Assembly: GCF_013283665.1 (NCBI RefSeq)
Contig: NZ_JABEKU010000001.1
Span: 2,170,001-2,234,000 of the forward strand
Length of the DNA: 64,000 nt
Origin: Ensifer sesbaniae
GTDB lineage: Bacteria; Pseudomonadota; Alphaproteobacteria; Rhizobiales; Rhizobiaceae
Direction of reading: 5' to 3'
The position numbers were made by a program, and so were the translations under genes. Under the pieces are notes generated by a model that searched no databases, was not told where the DNA came from, and was given only the letters and a program-made list of their open reading frames with translations. Shown here in pieces: positions 44,893-54,824 of this stretch (the first letter of the stretch is position 1; each line of letters begins with the position of its first letter).

Positions 44893-46428
44893 ATGAGTAT
44901 CGCCGCCAGCACCTCGACAGATAAGATCATTGTCGACAAGTCGCGAAACCATCGAAACAAGGCCGTTTCGAGGACGGTCCGCGCGACGCGTGAACGGCTG
45001 CAAACGGGCTCGTCCGTGCCTTCGGGCTTCGAGCGCGAGATGCTCAATCTCTACATCGGTTCGGCCCTGCACAGCGCCATTGCCGTCCCGGTGCTCGTCA
45101 GCCTGATTGCCGTCGTCGGGGTCTATCTCTCCGGCAATCTCACCATCGTCCTCTGGGCCGTCATGACCCTCTCGGCGCATGCGGTGACGCTCATGCTGGC
45201 GAGGAAGGCGCGCAAGAAGGACATCAGCGCGGAAAAGGTTCCGGTCTGGCGCCGACGCCTGCTGCTCGCCCAGCTGTTGATGGGTCTCTGCTGGGCGGCC
45301 CTCGTTGCTCAGGATTGCGCCACGTGCGGCGATGTCCGCCTCGGCTTTTTCGTCGGCACTGCACTACTCTTTGCGCTTGCCGTCACCGCCATGGGCACAT
45401 TCCTGCTGCGTAATGCCCTGCTGTGCACGTTCACACCTGTCATCGCCGCATTGGCCTTCGTCTCGCTGACGACGGGCAACCAGATCTATATCGGCCTCAG
45501 CGGCATCATTTCGTTGTCTCTGCTTTTCCTCGTGGTCATGACCGACCGCATGAACCGCGCCAATGTCCACATTCTCTCGGTTCAATCGGAAAAGGACGAC
45601 CTGATCGCCGAGCTCGAAGTGGCAAAATCGATGTCGGATGAAGCGCGGCGCCGGGCGGAGGAAGCCAATCTCGCCAAGTCGCGCTTCCTGGCATCCATGT
45701 CGCACGAGTTGCGCACGCCCCTGAACGCCATCTTGGGCTTCTCCGAGGTCATGTCGACGGAAGTCCTGGGTCCACTCAGCAACCCGACCTACAAGGAATA
45801 CACCAACGATATCCATCGTTCCGGCGAGCACCTGCTGAACCTGATAAACGAGATCCTCGACCTGTCGCGCATCGAGGCCGGCCGCTACGACCTGAACGAG
45901 GACGCAGTCAGCCTTGTCGAGATTGCCGAGGACTGCGTCGGCATGGTGCAACTGAGGGCGCGCGCCAAGAACATCACCATCCACTCGCAGTTCGAAGCCG
46001 GCATGCCCTCGGTCTGGGTCGACGAGAAGTCGATGCGGCAGGTCATCCTCAATCTGCTGTCGAATGCGGTGAAGTTCACCAATGCGGGCGGCGAAATCAC
46101 CTTCAAGTGCGGCTGGACTGCCGGCGGCGGACAATATCTCTCGATCAAGGACAACGGTCCGGGCATTCCCGAAGAGGAAATCCCGATCGTTCTGTCGGCC
46201 TTCGGCCAGGGCTCGATCGCGATCAAGAGTGCCGAACAGGGCACCGGCCTCGGCCTGCCGATCGTCCAGGCCATCCTCGCCAAGCACAATGGCGAATTCA
46301 TCCTGCGCTCCAAGCTCCGGGAAGGCACGGAGGCGATCGCCATCCTGCCGGCCCGCCGTGTGCTCGAAAGCCTGCCGCCGGTCGAGGACGTGGCAGCCCC
46401 GGTCCGTCGCCGCAAGAGCTTTGCCTGA
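44893..46428 (+). CDS. Membrane sensor histidine kinase of the PdhS/PleC/DivJ type
   Basis: The 511-residue protein has about six membrane spans (residues 55-215). A short coiled coil (DEARRRAEEANLAKSRF) leads into a HisKA domain with phospho-acceptor H271 in ASMSHELRTPLNAILGFSEVM. This sequence and YTNDIHRSGEHLLNLINEILDLSRIE-type continuation are typical of alphaproteobacterial kinases that act on DivK. The ATPase domain has N-, G1- and G2-type motifs (LLSNAVKF, DNGPGIPEEE, GTGLGLPI). No response regulator is adjacent. A role in cell-cycle or polarity control is inferred by family, not shown. Confidence 0.9.
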   Translation: MSIAASTSTDKIIVDKSRNHRNKAVSRTVRATRERLQTGSSVPSGFEREMLNLYIGSALHSAIAVPVLVSLIAVVGVYLSGNLTIVLWAVMTLSAHAVTLMLARKARKKDISAEKVPVWRRRLLLAQLLMGLCWAALVAQDCATCGDVRLGFFVGTALLFALAVTAMGTFLLRNALLCTFTPVIAALAFVSLTTGNQIYIGLSGIISLSLLFLVVMTDRMNRANVHILSVQSEKDDLIAELEVAKSMSDEARRRAEEANLAKSRFLASMSHELRTPLNAILGFSEVMSTEVLGPLSNPTYKEYTNDIHRSGEHLLNLINEILDLSRIEAGRYDLNEDAVSLVEIAEDCVGMVQLRARAKNITIHSQFEAGMPSVWVDEKSMRQVILNLLSNAVKFTNAGGEITFKCGWTAGGGQYLSIKDNGPGIPEEEIPIVLSAFGQGSIAIKSAEQGTGLGLPIVQAILAKHNGEFILRSKLREGTEAIAILPARRVLESLPPVEDVAAPVRRRKSFA

Positions 46429-46489
46429 TACACATATCCGCTGAAGCAACTCATGCCGCCGTCTTCGAGCAGCGGGTGGTCATCCAAAG

Positions 46490-46527
46490 CCTTAATTCCG
46501 GAGCGAATTAAGGATAAAATTGCAGGA
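46490..46527. repeat. Truncated copy of the palindromic repeat (left hairpin only)
   Basis: CCTTAATTC (46490-46498) and GAATTAAGG (46505-46513) form the same kind of hairpin as the left arm of copy B, followed by ATAAAATTGCAG. The GCGCGTC hairpin is missing. It lies between the kinase and petA. Confidence 0.5.
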
Positions 46528-46647
46528 TGAAAGTCGGTATCGCCACGCTTGCATTGCAACCACGATAGCCGAAGGTCGGACGTCCCTTCTGCCCTCGCCG
46601 GGGCCATGTCGCTCGACCGCGTGGCGTGACGGAAGGAGCGCTGTGGC

Positions 46648-47217
46648 ATGAACATATTCACTGACGAAACCAGGGAGCCGACGAGGCGTGAATTCCTCTA
46701 TCTTTCAACCGGTATTGCGGGCGCCGTCGGAGTGGCTGGCGCTTCGTGGCCGTTCCTGAACCAGATGAACCCTGACGCCTCGACGCTGGCGATGGCCTCG
46801 ATAGAGGTCGACGTAGCCTCGCTCGAGGAGGGAGCGTCGATGACGCTCAGGTGGCGCAGCCGCCCGATCTTCATCCGCAACAGAACGCCCAAGGAGATCG
46901 AGGCGGCGAAAGCGGTCGCGATGGACGAACTCAAGGACCCGGTGGCGCGTAACGCCAATCTTCCCAAGGACCAACCGGCCACCGATCTTGCGCGCTCGGC
47001 CGGAGAAGGCCGAGAGAACTGGCTCGTGATGGTCGGCGTCTGCACCCACCTCGGCTGCATCCCGCTCGGTCAGGCCGGCGACTACGGCGGCTGGTTCTGC
47101 CCTTGCCACGGCTCGCACTACGACACGGCCGGCCGCGTTCGTAAGGGGCCAGCCCCGGAGAACCTGGCGATACCGCCGATGACGTTTATCTCCGATACCG
47201 TCATCAAGATCGGCTAG
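46648..47217 (+). CDS. petA: Rieske iron-sulfur subunit of ubiquinol-cytochrome c reductase (orphan petA)
   Basis: Subunit of the cytochrome bc1 complex that carries the 2Fe-2S centre. The 189-residue protein is full length: a twin-arginine signal anchor (TRREFLYLSTGIAGAVG), then cluster ligands C132 and H134 (GVCTHLGCIPL) and C151 and H154 (CPCHGSHYD), with the C137-C153 disulfide pair. Normally petB and petC follow petA, but here two insertion sequences and then an unrelated region follow, so this is probably an extra Rieske copy. The stop TAG is formed by the target TA plus the first base of the IS630 element. A ribosome site GGAAGGAG lies upstream. Confidence 0.93.
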   Translation: MNIFTDETREPTRREFLYLSTGIAGAVGVAGASWPFLNQMNPDASTLAMASIEVDVASLEEGASMTLRWRSRPIFIRNRTPKEIEAAKAVAMDELKDPVARNANLPKDQPATDLARSAGEGRENWLVMVGVCTHLGCIPLGQAGDYGGWFCPCHGSHYDTAGRVRKGPAPENLAIPPMTFISDTVIKIG

Positions 47218-48392
47218 TGTCCTGATCGATAAATTTGTGCGATCATTTTCCCTGTTTGAGAAGGGGATGATCGATGGGCAAAGCGGCGGTTGCGATTGTC
47301 TTGACGGGTGAGGAGCGCGGTGAACTGGAGACATTGGTTCGCCGCCGCGGCACGGCGCAGGGCCTGGCGCGGCGGGCCCAGATCGTGCTGATGGCCGCGG
47401 ACGGCGTTGAGAACAAGGAGATTGCCACGCGGCTTGGCACGATGCCGAACACGGTGGCCAAATGGCGACGGCGTTTCGCCGAGCAGCGGCTCGATGGGCT
47501 TTACGACGAGCCGCGTCCCGGCGCGCCGCGCCAGATCGGCGACGAAGAGATCGCCGAGACGATCCGGTTGACGCTGGAGACGACACCGCCGGACGCCACC
47601 CACTGGAGCCTGCGTTCGATGGCACGGGCGGTCGGACATGCGCCCTCGACGATCCATCGCATCTGGACGGCCTTCGGGCTGCAGCCGCATCGCGCCGAAA
47701 GTTTCAAGCTGTCTTCGGATGCGCTATTCGTCGAGAAGGTGCGCGACATTGTCGGCCTTTATCTCAACCCGCCCGAGCGGGCGCTGGTGCTCTGCGTCGA
47801 TGAGAAGAGCCAGATCCAGGCACTCGATCGCAGCCAGCCGGTGTTGCCGATGCGGCCCGGCCAGATCGAGCGGCGCAGCCACGACTACACCCGGCATGGA
47901 ACACTTTCGCTCTTCGCCGCGCTCGACGCTGCCACCGGCAAGATCATCGGTCGCTGCTTCAAGCGTCACCGCGCGCAGGAATTCCTGAGATTCCTGCGCG
48001 AAATCGAAGCCAACGTGCCGCCAGACCTTGATATCCACATCGTCATGGACAACTACGCCACCCACAAGACCAGCGCCATCCGCAGCTTCTTTCTCAAGCG
48101 GCCCCGCTGGCACATTCATTTCACCCCGACGGCGGCGTCATGGCTCAACCAGGTCGAGCGCTTCTTTGCCAACCTGACCGAAAAGCAAATCCGGCGCGGC
48201 GTGCACCGCTCCACCGCTGAATTGGAGGCGGCAATCACCGCCTATATCGACGCCGTCAACACCGATCCCAAACCGTTCCGATGGACCAAATCGGCAGACG
48301 ATATCCTCGCCACCATCAAACGCTTTTGCCTGGCAACCCTGCAAATCGCCGATGTGCAAAACAAATCGGCAGAAACTTCTGAATCAGGACAC
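47217..48392 (+). mobile_element. IS630-family insertion sequence
   Basis: The element is 1176 bp long with perfect ten-base terminal inverted repeats GTGTCCTGAT and ATCAGGACAC; similarity continues imperfectly for about 30 bases inward. It is flanked by TA at 47215-47216 and 48393-48394, as expected from IS630/mariner target duplication. It carries one intact transposase gene and looks recent and potentially active. Its left target TA belongs to the petA stop codon. Confidence 0.93.
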
Positions 48393-48395
48393 TAG
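47274..48395 (+). CDS. IS630-family transposase
   Basis: The 373-residue DDE transposase has two N-terminal helix-turn-helix regions ([41 protein letters not shown]). The catalytic core is seen as [28 protein letters not shown] and [20 protein letters not shown], matching the D-D-E/D order of IS630. The stop TAG again uses the flanking TA, at the right-hand end of the element. GGGGA precedes the ATG. Confidence 0.96.
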   Translation: MGKAAVAIVLTGEERGELETLVRRRGTAQGLARRAQIVLMAADGVENKEIATRLGTMPNTVAKWRRRFAEQRLDGLYDEPRPGAPRQIGDEEIAETIRLTLETTPPDATHWSLRSMARAVGHAPSTIHRIWTAFGLQPHRAESFKLSSDALFVEKVRDIVGLYLNPPERALVLCVDEKSQIQALDRSQPVLPMRPGQIERRSHDYTRHGTLSLFAALDAATGKIIGRCFKRHRAQEFLRFLREIEANVPPDLDIHIVMDNYATHKTSAIRSFFLKRPRWHIHFTPTAASWLNQVERFFANLTEKQIRRGVHRSTAELEAAITAYIDAVNTDPKPFRWTKSADDILATIKRFCLATLQIADVQNKSAETSESGH

Positions 48396-49235
48396 GGTTA
48401 AAACTCAATCAGCCTATTGATGGCGTTTGATTTCCATGATTCTGTTCCGAGTAAATTGGAGTTTGGGATCATGGGAAGTGAATTCTGGTTGAGCGATCAG
48501 CAGTGGTCCGTCATCGAGCCGCTGCTGCCGAAGAACCGGCCCGGTGCCCGCCGGGTCGATGACCGCCGCGTCATCAGCGGCATTGTCCATGTGTTGCGCG
48601 TCGGGTGCCGTTGGCAGGATTGCCCGGCCGTCTATGGCCCGCCAACCACCATTTACAACCGCTTCCATCGCTGGGCCGGTCGCGGCCTGTGGCAGAAGCT
48701 GTTTTCGGCCCTGGTCCAAGCCAGCCCGTGCGACATGCAGATGATCGACAGCACGACGGCGAAGGTTCATCGCTCGGCCGCCGGCGGAAAAGGGGGGCGC
48801 AAACGCAAGCGATCGGTCGCTCCCGCGGCGGCCGGACGACGAAAATCCACGCCGTCGTAGACGGACGCGGTCGTCCGCTCGGCCTGCAGATCTCGCCCGG
48901 CCAAATGGGCGATGTGCGCGCCGCCGTGCCGTTGCTGCAACCGCTGCCGGCCGCCTATTTCCTGGCGGCCGACACCGCCTACGACAGCGATGCCTTGCGC
49001 CAGTATCTGACCAGCCGCGGCACCATTCCGGTCATTCCCAACAACCCGACTAGAAAACGCCGACATCCCTTCGACCCAACAGCCTATCGCAACCGCAATG
49101 TCATCGAGCGCATGTTCTGCCGCCTCAAAGATTGGCGGCGGATCGCGACCCGCTACGACAAGCTCGCCACAAACTTCCAGGCAGCCGTCCACATCGCTGC
49201 GATTGTTATCTGGTGGGCCAATTGAGTCTGGAGCC
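48395..49235 (+). mobile_element. IS5-family (IS427-like) insertion sequence
   Basis: The 841-bp element has imperfect terminal inverted repeats: the left end GGGTTAAAACTCAATCAGCC and the inverted right end GGCTCCAGACTCAATTGGCC match at 14 of 20 positions. It is flanked by TA at 48393-48394, shared with the IS630 element, and by TA at 49236-49237. Its two overlapping frames are joined by a -1 shift. Removing both elements would leave petA ending in TAG followed directly by a repeat remnant. Confidence 0.88.
48471..49225 (+). CDS. IS5-family transposase made by -1 frameshifting
   Basis: The first frame (48471-48860) encodes the N-terminal part (MGSEFWLSDQQWSVIEPLLP, RVISGIVHVLRVGCRWQDCP, and a catalytic aspartate in MQMIDSTTAKVHR). 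The second frame, one base back, continues GGRTTKIHAVVDGRGRPLGL, ADTAYDSDALR and the glutamate-containing NVIERMFCRLKDWRRIATRYD to the stop at 49225. The likely slip site is AAAAGGGGGG at 48788-48797. The joined protein has 251 residues, normal for the IS427 group, so this is programmed and not decay. Confidence 0.88.
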
Positions 49236-49236
49236 T

Positions 49237-49275
49237 AGAGCGCCGTGCGTTCAAACGCACGCACAAAGATGTGTC
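49237..49275 (-). repeat. Degenerate fragment of the palindromic repeat
   Basis: AGCGCCGTGCGTTCAAACGCACG followed by CACAAAG has the layout of the inverted GCGCC-GCGCGTC-GACGCGC-AAAG core of the 104-bp family, with changed stem bases. It lies between the IS5-like element and the end of dgkA. Confidence 0.45.
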
Positions 49276-49278
49276 GCC

Positions 49279-49692
49279 TCAGTTCATGAAGCCGTCGAAG
49301 ATCACGACGTAACCGGCATAGACGGCGTTGGCGATGATCAGGCAGAGGCAGGCGAAGGACCCGAGGTCCTTGGCGTTCTTGCCCATTTCCGAGATTTCCG
49401 GCGATACGCGGTCGACGATCTCCTCGATCGCCGTGTTGATGGCCTCGAAGGCCATCATCAGGAGAAACAGGATCGCCATCGCCACGAATTGGAAGAAGGT
49501 CGCGCCGACGATGACGAAGGCAACCATGGCAATGCCGAAGGCGATCAGCTCATGACGGAAGGCTGCTTCGCTGATCAGCCGTTTCGCGCCGCCCAGCGAA
49601 TAGCTGGCGGCGGCGAAGAGATGGCGAATGCCCGTCTGCTTCTCGACAGGACTCGTCTGGCCGATGCGGTGCGTGGTGTTCTTGGCGTCCAT
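49279..49692 (-). CDS. dgkA: Diacylglycerol kinase (DgkA type)
   Basis: Small integral membrane lipid kinase that recycles diacylglycerol to phosphatidic acid. In rhizobia diacylglycerol is released when periplasmic glucans receive phosphoglycerol, which links it functionally to enzymes such as the one encoded at 3630. The 137-residue protein has three membrane spans and the signature [14 protein letters not shown] followed by [10 protein letters not shown]. The ATG at 49692 follows GAGAAGAA; an upstream extension lacks support. Confidence 0.92.
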   Translation of the reverse strand: MDAKNTTHRIGQTSPVEKQTGIRHLFAAASYSLGGAKRLISEAAFRHELIAFGIAMVAFVIVGATFFQFVAMAILFLLMMAFEAINTAIEEIVDRVSPEISEMGKNAKDLGSFACLCLIIANAVYAGYVVIFDGFMN

Positions 49693-49775
49693 TTCTTCTC
49701 GACAGGGCTTGAAACTGCGCTTGCTTCGACATCGCGAATGAGGCGAATGCAAGGCGTTCCCGGTTGCAGCGGCCT

Positions 49776-49879
49776 GCTGCATGTATCCTTGGATCCTACC
49801 CGATCTAAGGACAAAACATGCAACACTTCAAAGTGCTGCAGCGACCTTTGGGCGTCTGACGAGACGCGCGGCGCTGTCA
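49776..49879 (+). repeat. Rhizobial intergenic palindromic repeat, copy D
   Basis: Full two-hairpin copy: GCATGTATCCTTGGATC with GATCTAAGGACAAAACATGC, spacer ACTTCAAAGTGCTGCAG, then GGGCGTCT and AGACGCGC with GGCGCTGT. It lies upstream of dgkA, in the gap between dgkA and cobT, which otherwise holds no gene (49693-50021). Confidence 0.8.
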
Positions 49880-50021
49880 GACGATAGTTAGGGCTGCATG
49901 TGCGCTTTGGATAGGCGAGAAGCACGTGTCCATCAAGGCCCGCCATGAGCGGGAGTGGCGCCTGCGACAGGCTTTGGACAGCAATCGGCCGGCTTTGCTG
50001 CGAAAGCCGGCCGTATCTTGA

Positions 50022-51038
50022 TCATTCCTTGTTGCTGACGCCAGCCTGCGCGAAGGTCGCCATGCCGCTGTGGCAGGCGGCGGCCGCCTTGACGATGCCG
50101 GCGGCAAGGGCAGCGCCCGTGCCCTCGCCGAGCCGCATGCCGAGCGCCAGCAGCGGCGTCTTGCCGAGCTTCTCGATCGCGCGGATATGGCCCGGCTCGC
50201 CCGAGACATGGCCTATGAGGCAGTGGTCGAGGGCCGATGGATTGGCCGCCTTCAGGATCGCCGCAGCCGCGGTCGCCACATAGCCGTCGATGATGACGGG
50301 CACCTTCTGCACGCGGGCGGCGAGGATGGCACCCGCCATCGCCGCGATCTCGCGGCCGCCGAGGCGGCGCATCAGTTCCAGCGGATCGGAAAGGTGATCG
50401 CGATGCAGCGCCACCGCCTTCTCGACGGCAGCGATCTTGCGCTTCAGCACCTCGCCTTCGGAACCGGTACCCGGACCAACCCATTCCTCGGCCGTGCCGC
50501 CATAGAGGCCAAGATTGATCGCGGCCGCGATCGTGGTGTTGCCGATGCCCATTTCGCCGATGCAGAGCAGATCCGTGCCGCCGGCGATCGCCTCCATGCC
50601 GAAGGCCATGGTTGCAGCGCAATCCCGTTCGGAGAGCGCTGCTTCCTCGGTGATGTCGCCGGTCGGATATTCGAGCGCCAGGTCGAAGACCTTGAGGCCG
50701 AGGTCGTGGCTGACGCAGATCTGGTTGATCGCCGCGCCGCCGGCGGCGAAGTTTTCGACCATCTGCGCAGTGACGGACGACGGGAACGGCGTCACGCCCT
50801 GACGGGTGACGCCATGGTTTCCGGCAAAGATCGCCACCAGGGGTCGGTTGACCGCCGGCGCCTTGCCGGTCCAGGCGGCGAGCCAGAAGGCGATTTCTTC
50901 GAGACGTCCGAGCGCGCCCGGCGGTTTCGTCAGCTGTGCGTCCCGTTCCCGTGCGGCAACCAGCGCTGCCGAATCCGGCCCCGGCAGGTTACGCAACAAT
51001 TCGCGGAAATCATCAAACGGCAGGCCGCTGGCACTCAT
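50022..51038 (-). CDS. cobT: Nicotinate-nucleotide--dimethylbenzimidazole phosphoribosyltransferase
   Basis: It makes alpha-ribazole phosphate, the lower ligand of cobalamin, from dimethylbenzimidazole and nicotinate mononucleotide. The 338-residue protein shows TKPPGALGRLEEIAFWLAAW, FAGNHGVTRQGVTPFPSSVT, the GEMGIGNTT motif, LDHCLIGHVSGEPGH, and the late catalytic glutamate region RLGEGTGAALA. I chose the ATG at 51038 (MSASGLPFDDF) with AAGGAT upstream. It is divergent from cobS, the next enzyme in the same branch. In Pseudomonas denitrificans naming this gene is cobU. Confidence 0.96.
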   Translation of the reverse strand: MSASGLPFDDFRELLRNLPGPDSAALVAARERDAQLTKPPGALGRLEEIAFWLAAWTGKAPAVNRPLVAIFAGNHGVTRQGVTPFPSSVTAQMVENFAAGGAAINQICVSHDLGLKVFDLALEYPTGDITEEAALSERDCAATMAFGMEAIAGGTDLLCIGEMGIGNTTIAAAINLGLYGGTAEEWVGPGTGSEGEVLKRKIAAVEKAVALHRDHLSDPLELMRRLGGREIAAMAGAILAARVQKVPVIIDGYVATAAAAILKAANPSALDHCLIGHVSGEPGHIRAIEKLGKTPLLALGMRLGEGTGAALAAGIVKAAAACHSGMATFAQAGVSNKE

Positions 51039-51250
51039 GCTGGATATCCTTGCATATCGTGAATCTACGCTCCTCATAGAGGGCGTCGAATTTTCGGGCA
51101 ACGGCATTTGCGCCAAACCGCGTCGCCGGAGCATGATCCGCCACGGGATGGACGATTCGACGCACCGCGATCCTGCGCGCTCGTCATGCCCTCACTTGCG
51201 GGCCGCCGGGACATCTGCGATGCGGCTGGGGGCAGATCTTTGGAGGGGCC

Positions 51251-52039
51251 ATGGGCTTTGTGGGCGATTTCTATGACGACGTGGCGCGCTCGGTCGGCTT
51301 CCTGAGCCGCATTCCCATGCCGGGACGCCATTTCGTCGGATATGATGGACGGCTGAGCCGGGCCGTGCGCGCCTTTCCCCTTGCCGGCATCGTAATCGTC
51401 CTACCCTCCGCTGCCGCGGCCAGCGCGATGAACGCGCTGCAGGTCAGTTCGCTTTTTGCCGCCTTCGTCGTCATCGCTCTCCAGACGCTGCTGACCGGTG
51501 CGCTGCATGAGGATGGGCTCGGCGATACGGCCGATGGCTTTGGCGGCGGCCGCGACCGCGACGCGGCGCTCGAGATCATGAAGGACAGCCGGGTCGGCAC
51601 CTATGGCGCCGTCGCGCTCATTCTCTCCTTTGGTTTGCGCGTATCGGCGCTGGCCTCGATCCTGCCGCTCTTCACGCCGCTCGGCGCCGGCATGGCGATC
51701 CTTGGCGCCGCCGCGCTCAGCCGGGCGGCCATGGTCTGGCATTGGTCAAGCCTGCCCCCCGCCCGCAACGGCGGCGTTGCGGCTTCCGCCGGGACACCGG
51801 ACCCGGTCGCCGCGCGCTTCGCCCTCGGCTTCGGCCTGCTTGCGGCCATGCTGCTCTTCTATTTCGCCAAGGCCCCGGCCCTTGGCGTGGTCGCTACGAT
51901 CGTCGCCTTCCTCGTCGCCGTCAAAGGTTTCGGCCGGGTCGCGACGCGCAAGATCGGCGGACATACGGGCGACACCATCGGCGCCACGCAGCAACTCACC
52001 GAAATCGCAGTGCTCGGAACCCTTGCGCTGACGGTCTGA
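51251..52039 (+). CDS. cobS: Adenosylcobinamide-GDP ribazoletransferase (cobalamin synthase)
   Basis: Inner-membrane enzyme that joins adenosylcobinamide-GDP to alpha-ribazole phosphate, the last assembly step of cobalamin. The 262-residue protein has about six spans and the family motifs FLSRIPMPG, ALHEDGLGDTADGFGGGRDRD, ALEIMKDSRVGTYGA and IGGHTGDTIGATQQLTE. It is called cobV in P. denitrificans naming. GGAGGGGCC precedes the ATG. The 212-base gap to cobT shows no cobalamin riboswitch box that I can recognise. Confidence 0.95.
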   Translation: MGFVGDFYDDVARSVGFLSRIPMPGRHFVGYDGRLSRAVRAFPLAGIVIVLPSAAAASAMNALQVSSLFAAFVVIALQTLLTGALHEDGLGDTADGFGGGRDRDAALEIMKDSRVGTYGAVALILSFGLRVSALASILPLFTPLGAGMAILGAAALSRAAMVWHWSSLPPARNGGVAASAGTPDPVAARFALGFGLLAAMLLFYFAKAPALGVVATIVAFLVAVKGFGRVATRKIGGHTGDTIGATQQLTEIAVLGTLALTV

Positions 52040-52075
52040 AACATCGATATATTCAGGGAAAAATAGAGCAAGGCC

Positions 52076-52297
52076 ATGGAATCTCCCTGCATTCTCGTCT
52101 GTTCGATCGATGACAAGACCGGCTACTGTTTCGGCTGCGGCCGAACGCGGGATGAAATCGGCCGCTGGACGCTCTACACCGATGCCGAACGCCGGGCGAT
52201 CATGACCACATTGCCCGACCGGCTCGAGACGGTCGAACGCAAGCCCCGGCGCGAAACGCGCCGCAGCCGCATGGCGAGGGAACGCGGCCAAGCATGA
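52076..52297 (+). CDS. DUF1289 small cysteine protein
   Basis: The 73-residue protein has the DUF1289 pattern: SPCILVCSIDDKTGYCFGCGRTRDEIGRW with four cysteines likely to bind zinc or an Fe-S centre, then a basic tail. The function is unknown. It starts 36 bases after cobS and overlaps the aspartic protease gene by four bases, so cobS, DUF1289 and the protease may be one transcript. Confidence 0.9.
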   Translation: MESPCILVCSIDDKTGYCFGCGRTRDEIGRWTLYTDAERRAIMTTLPDRLETVERKPRRETRRSRMARERGQA

Positions 52298-52995
52298 CCC
52301 GTCTCGCCATCCTGCTCTCGATCCTGGCCATCGGCCTCATTCTGCTGATCGTCAACCATGACGCCGGCCGCACCATGGGCCTTGCCAATGACGATTTCGG
52401 GCAACTGGTATCGCTGGGCGCCATCGCCACGCTGATCGGCGCCGGCATTCTGCAAAGCCGCCGCCGTTTCGGCGAAGGGCTGCGCCTGATCGCTATCTGG
52501 CTCCTCATCACGCTCGCCCTCGTCTCGGCCTATGTCTATCGCTTCGAACTGCAGGCATTCGGCAATCGCCTGCTCGCCGGCCTCGTTCCCGGCCGCGCGA
52601 CCGTGGTCACCGACAGCGAGGGCCGGCAGGAAGTGGTGCTGCACAGGATGCTGAACGGCCATTTCGAGACCGGCGTGACCGTCAACGGCAAGGACATCAA
52701 CATGCTGGTCGATACCGGCGCCAGCAGCATCGCGCTGACCTATGAGGACGCCGAGCGCATCGGTCTCGATCCGGAAAATCTCAGCTACATCGTCACCGTC
52801 ATGACGGCCAATGGCCGGGCGCAGGCCGCCCCCGTCATGCTCGAGGAAATCTCCGTCGGCCCGATCAGCCGCCGCAACATCGGCGCAACGGTTGCCGCCA
52901 AGGGGCGGCTCGACCAGAGCCTGCTCGGCATGAGCTTCCTGTCGACGCTCGATATGCTGCAGATGCGCACCGACGAGCTGCGCCTGCGCGACTGA
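52294..52995 (+). CDS. Membrane-anchored retropepsin-like aspartic protease (TIGR02281 type)
   Basis: The 233-residue protein has three N-terminal membrane spans in the first 85 residues and a periplasmic retropepsin-like domain. The active site is LVDTGASSIALT (about 145-156) and the flap-side ends in SLLGMSFLSTLDML. The single DTGA motif per chain implies action as a dimer. Substrates are not known. It is coupled to DUF1289. Confidence 0.9.
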   Translation: MTRLAILLSILAIGLILLIVNHDAGRTMGLANDDFGQLVSLGAIATLIGAGILQSRRRFGEGLRLIAIWLLITLALVSAYVYRFELQAFGNRLLAGLVPGRATVVTDSEGRQEVVLHRMLNGHFETGVTVNGKDINMLVDTGASSIALTYEDAERIGLDPENLSYIVTVMTANGRAQAAPVMLEEISVGPISRRNIGATVAAKGRLDQSLLGMSFLSTLDMLQMRTDELRLRD

Positions 52996-53034
52996 GCCAC
53001 ACGCTTCACAACGAACCGCAGTGGCGGCCCGCCG

Positions 53035-53792
53035 TCAGTTTCTGAGCCGGTAGCCAGTGCGGAAGATCCAGGCGAGGATCGACATGCAGGCCGTCAGGAA
53101 GACGAGGATGATCGCGGCGCTGAAGATCGGGTTGACGTCGGATACCTCGAAGAAGCTCCAGCGGAAGCCGCTGATCAGATAGAGCACCGGGTTGAAGTGA
53201 CTGACCGCCTGCCAGAAGGGCGGCAGCATCTTGACCGAATAGAAGCTGCCGCCAAGGAAGACGAGCGGCGGGATCACCAGCATCGGGATCAGGTTCAGCT
53301 GCTCGAAGTCCTTGGCCCAGATGCCGATGATGAAACCGAACAGGCTGAAGGAAATCGCCGTCAGCACGAAGAAGAAAATCATCACGAACGGATGGGCGAT
53401 CGTCAGGTCGACGAACAGCGAGGCCGTCAGCAGGATGATCGTCCCGATCATGATCCCCTTGGTCGCTGCCGCGCCGACATAGCCGAGCACGATCTCGGCC
53501 ATCGAGACCGGCGAGGACAGAACTTCGTAGATCGTGCCGGTGAATTTCGGGAAATAGATGCCGAAGGAACCGTTGCCGATGCACTGCGTCAACAGCGTCA
53601 GCATCATCAGCCCGGGTGTGATGAAGGCGCCATAGGAGACGCCGTCGATCTGCTGGATACGCCCGCCGATCGCCGCGCCGAAGACGATGAAATAGAGCGA
53701 TGTGGAGATGACCGGCGACACCACGCTCTGCAGCAGGGTGCGCCGGGTCCGCGCCATCTCGAAGAAATAGATCGACTTGATCGCTTCGATGT

Positions 53793-53796
<4 letters not shown>
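53035..53796 (-). CDS. ABC-2 type exporter permease (YadH-like)
   Basis: The 253-residue protein has about six spans and the ABC-2 pattern: [60 protein letters not shown] and [19 protein letters not shown]. YadH-type permeases pair with YadG ATPases, and the cargo is unknown. The ATG at 53796 overlaps the ATPase stop by four bases and follows GAGGGCAGG. Confidence 0.92.
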
Positions 53797-54719
<923 letters not shown>

Positions 54720-54824
54720 GAAGCTTATCCGGATGCGGGGGGCGAAGTCGGCAGGTTTCGCCTATATGGGGCAACTGATCGCGATTTGCAGCCTTCCCCA
54801 TGGAAAAAACAAGGTGACGCTTTG

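Noticed and set aside
46648-47217. petA as a gene truncated by the insertion sequences
   Set aside because: The protein reaches its normal C-terminus (DTVIKIG) and the stop is regenerated by the target TA plus the first IS base.
51039-51250. Cobalamin riboswitch between cobT and cobS
   Set aside because: I looked for a B12-box-like sequence in both directions and found none; the gap is also short for a riboswitch plus promoters on both sides.
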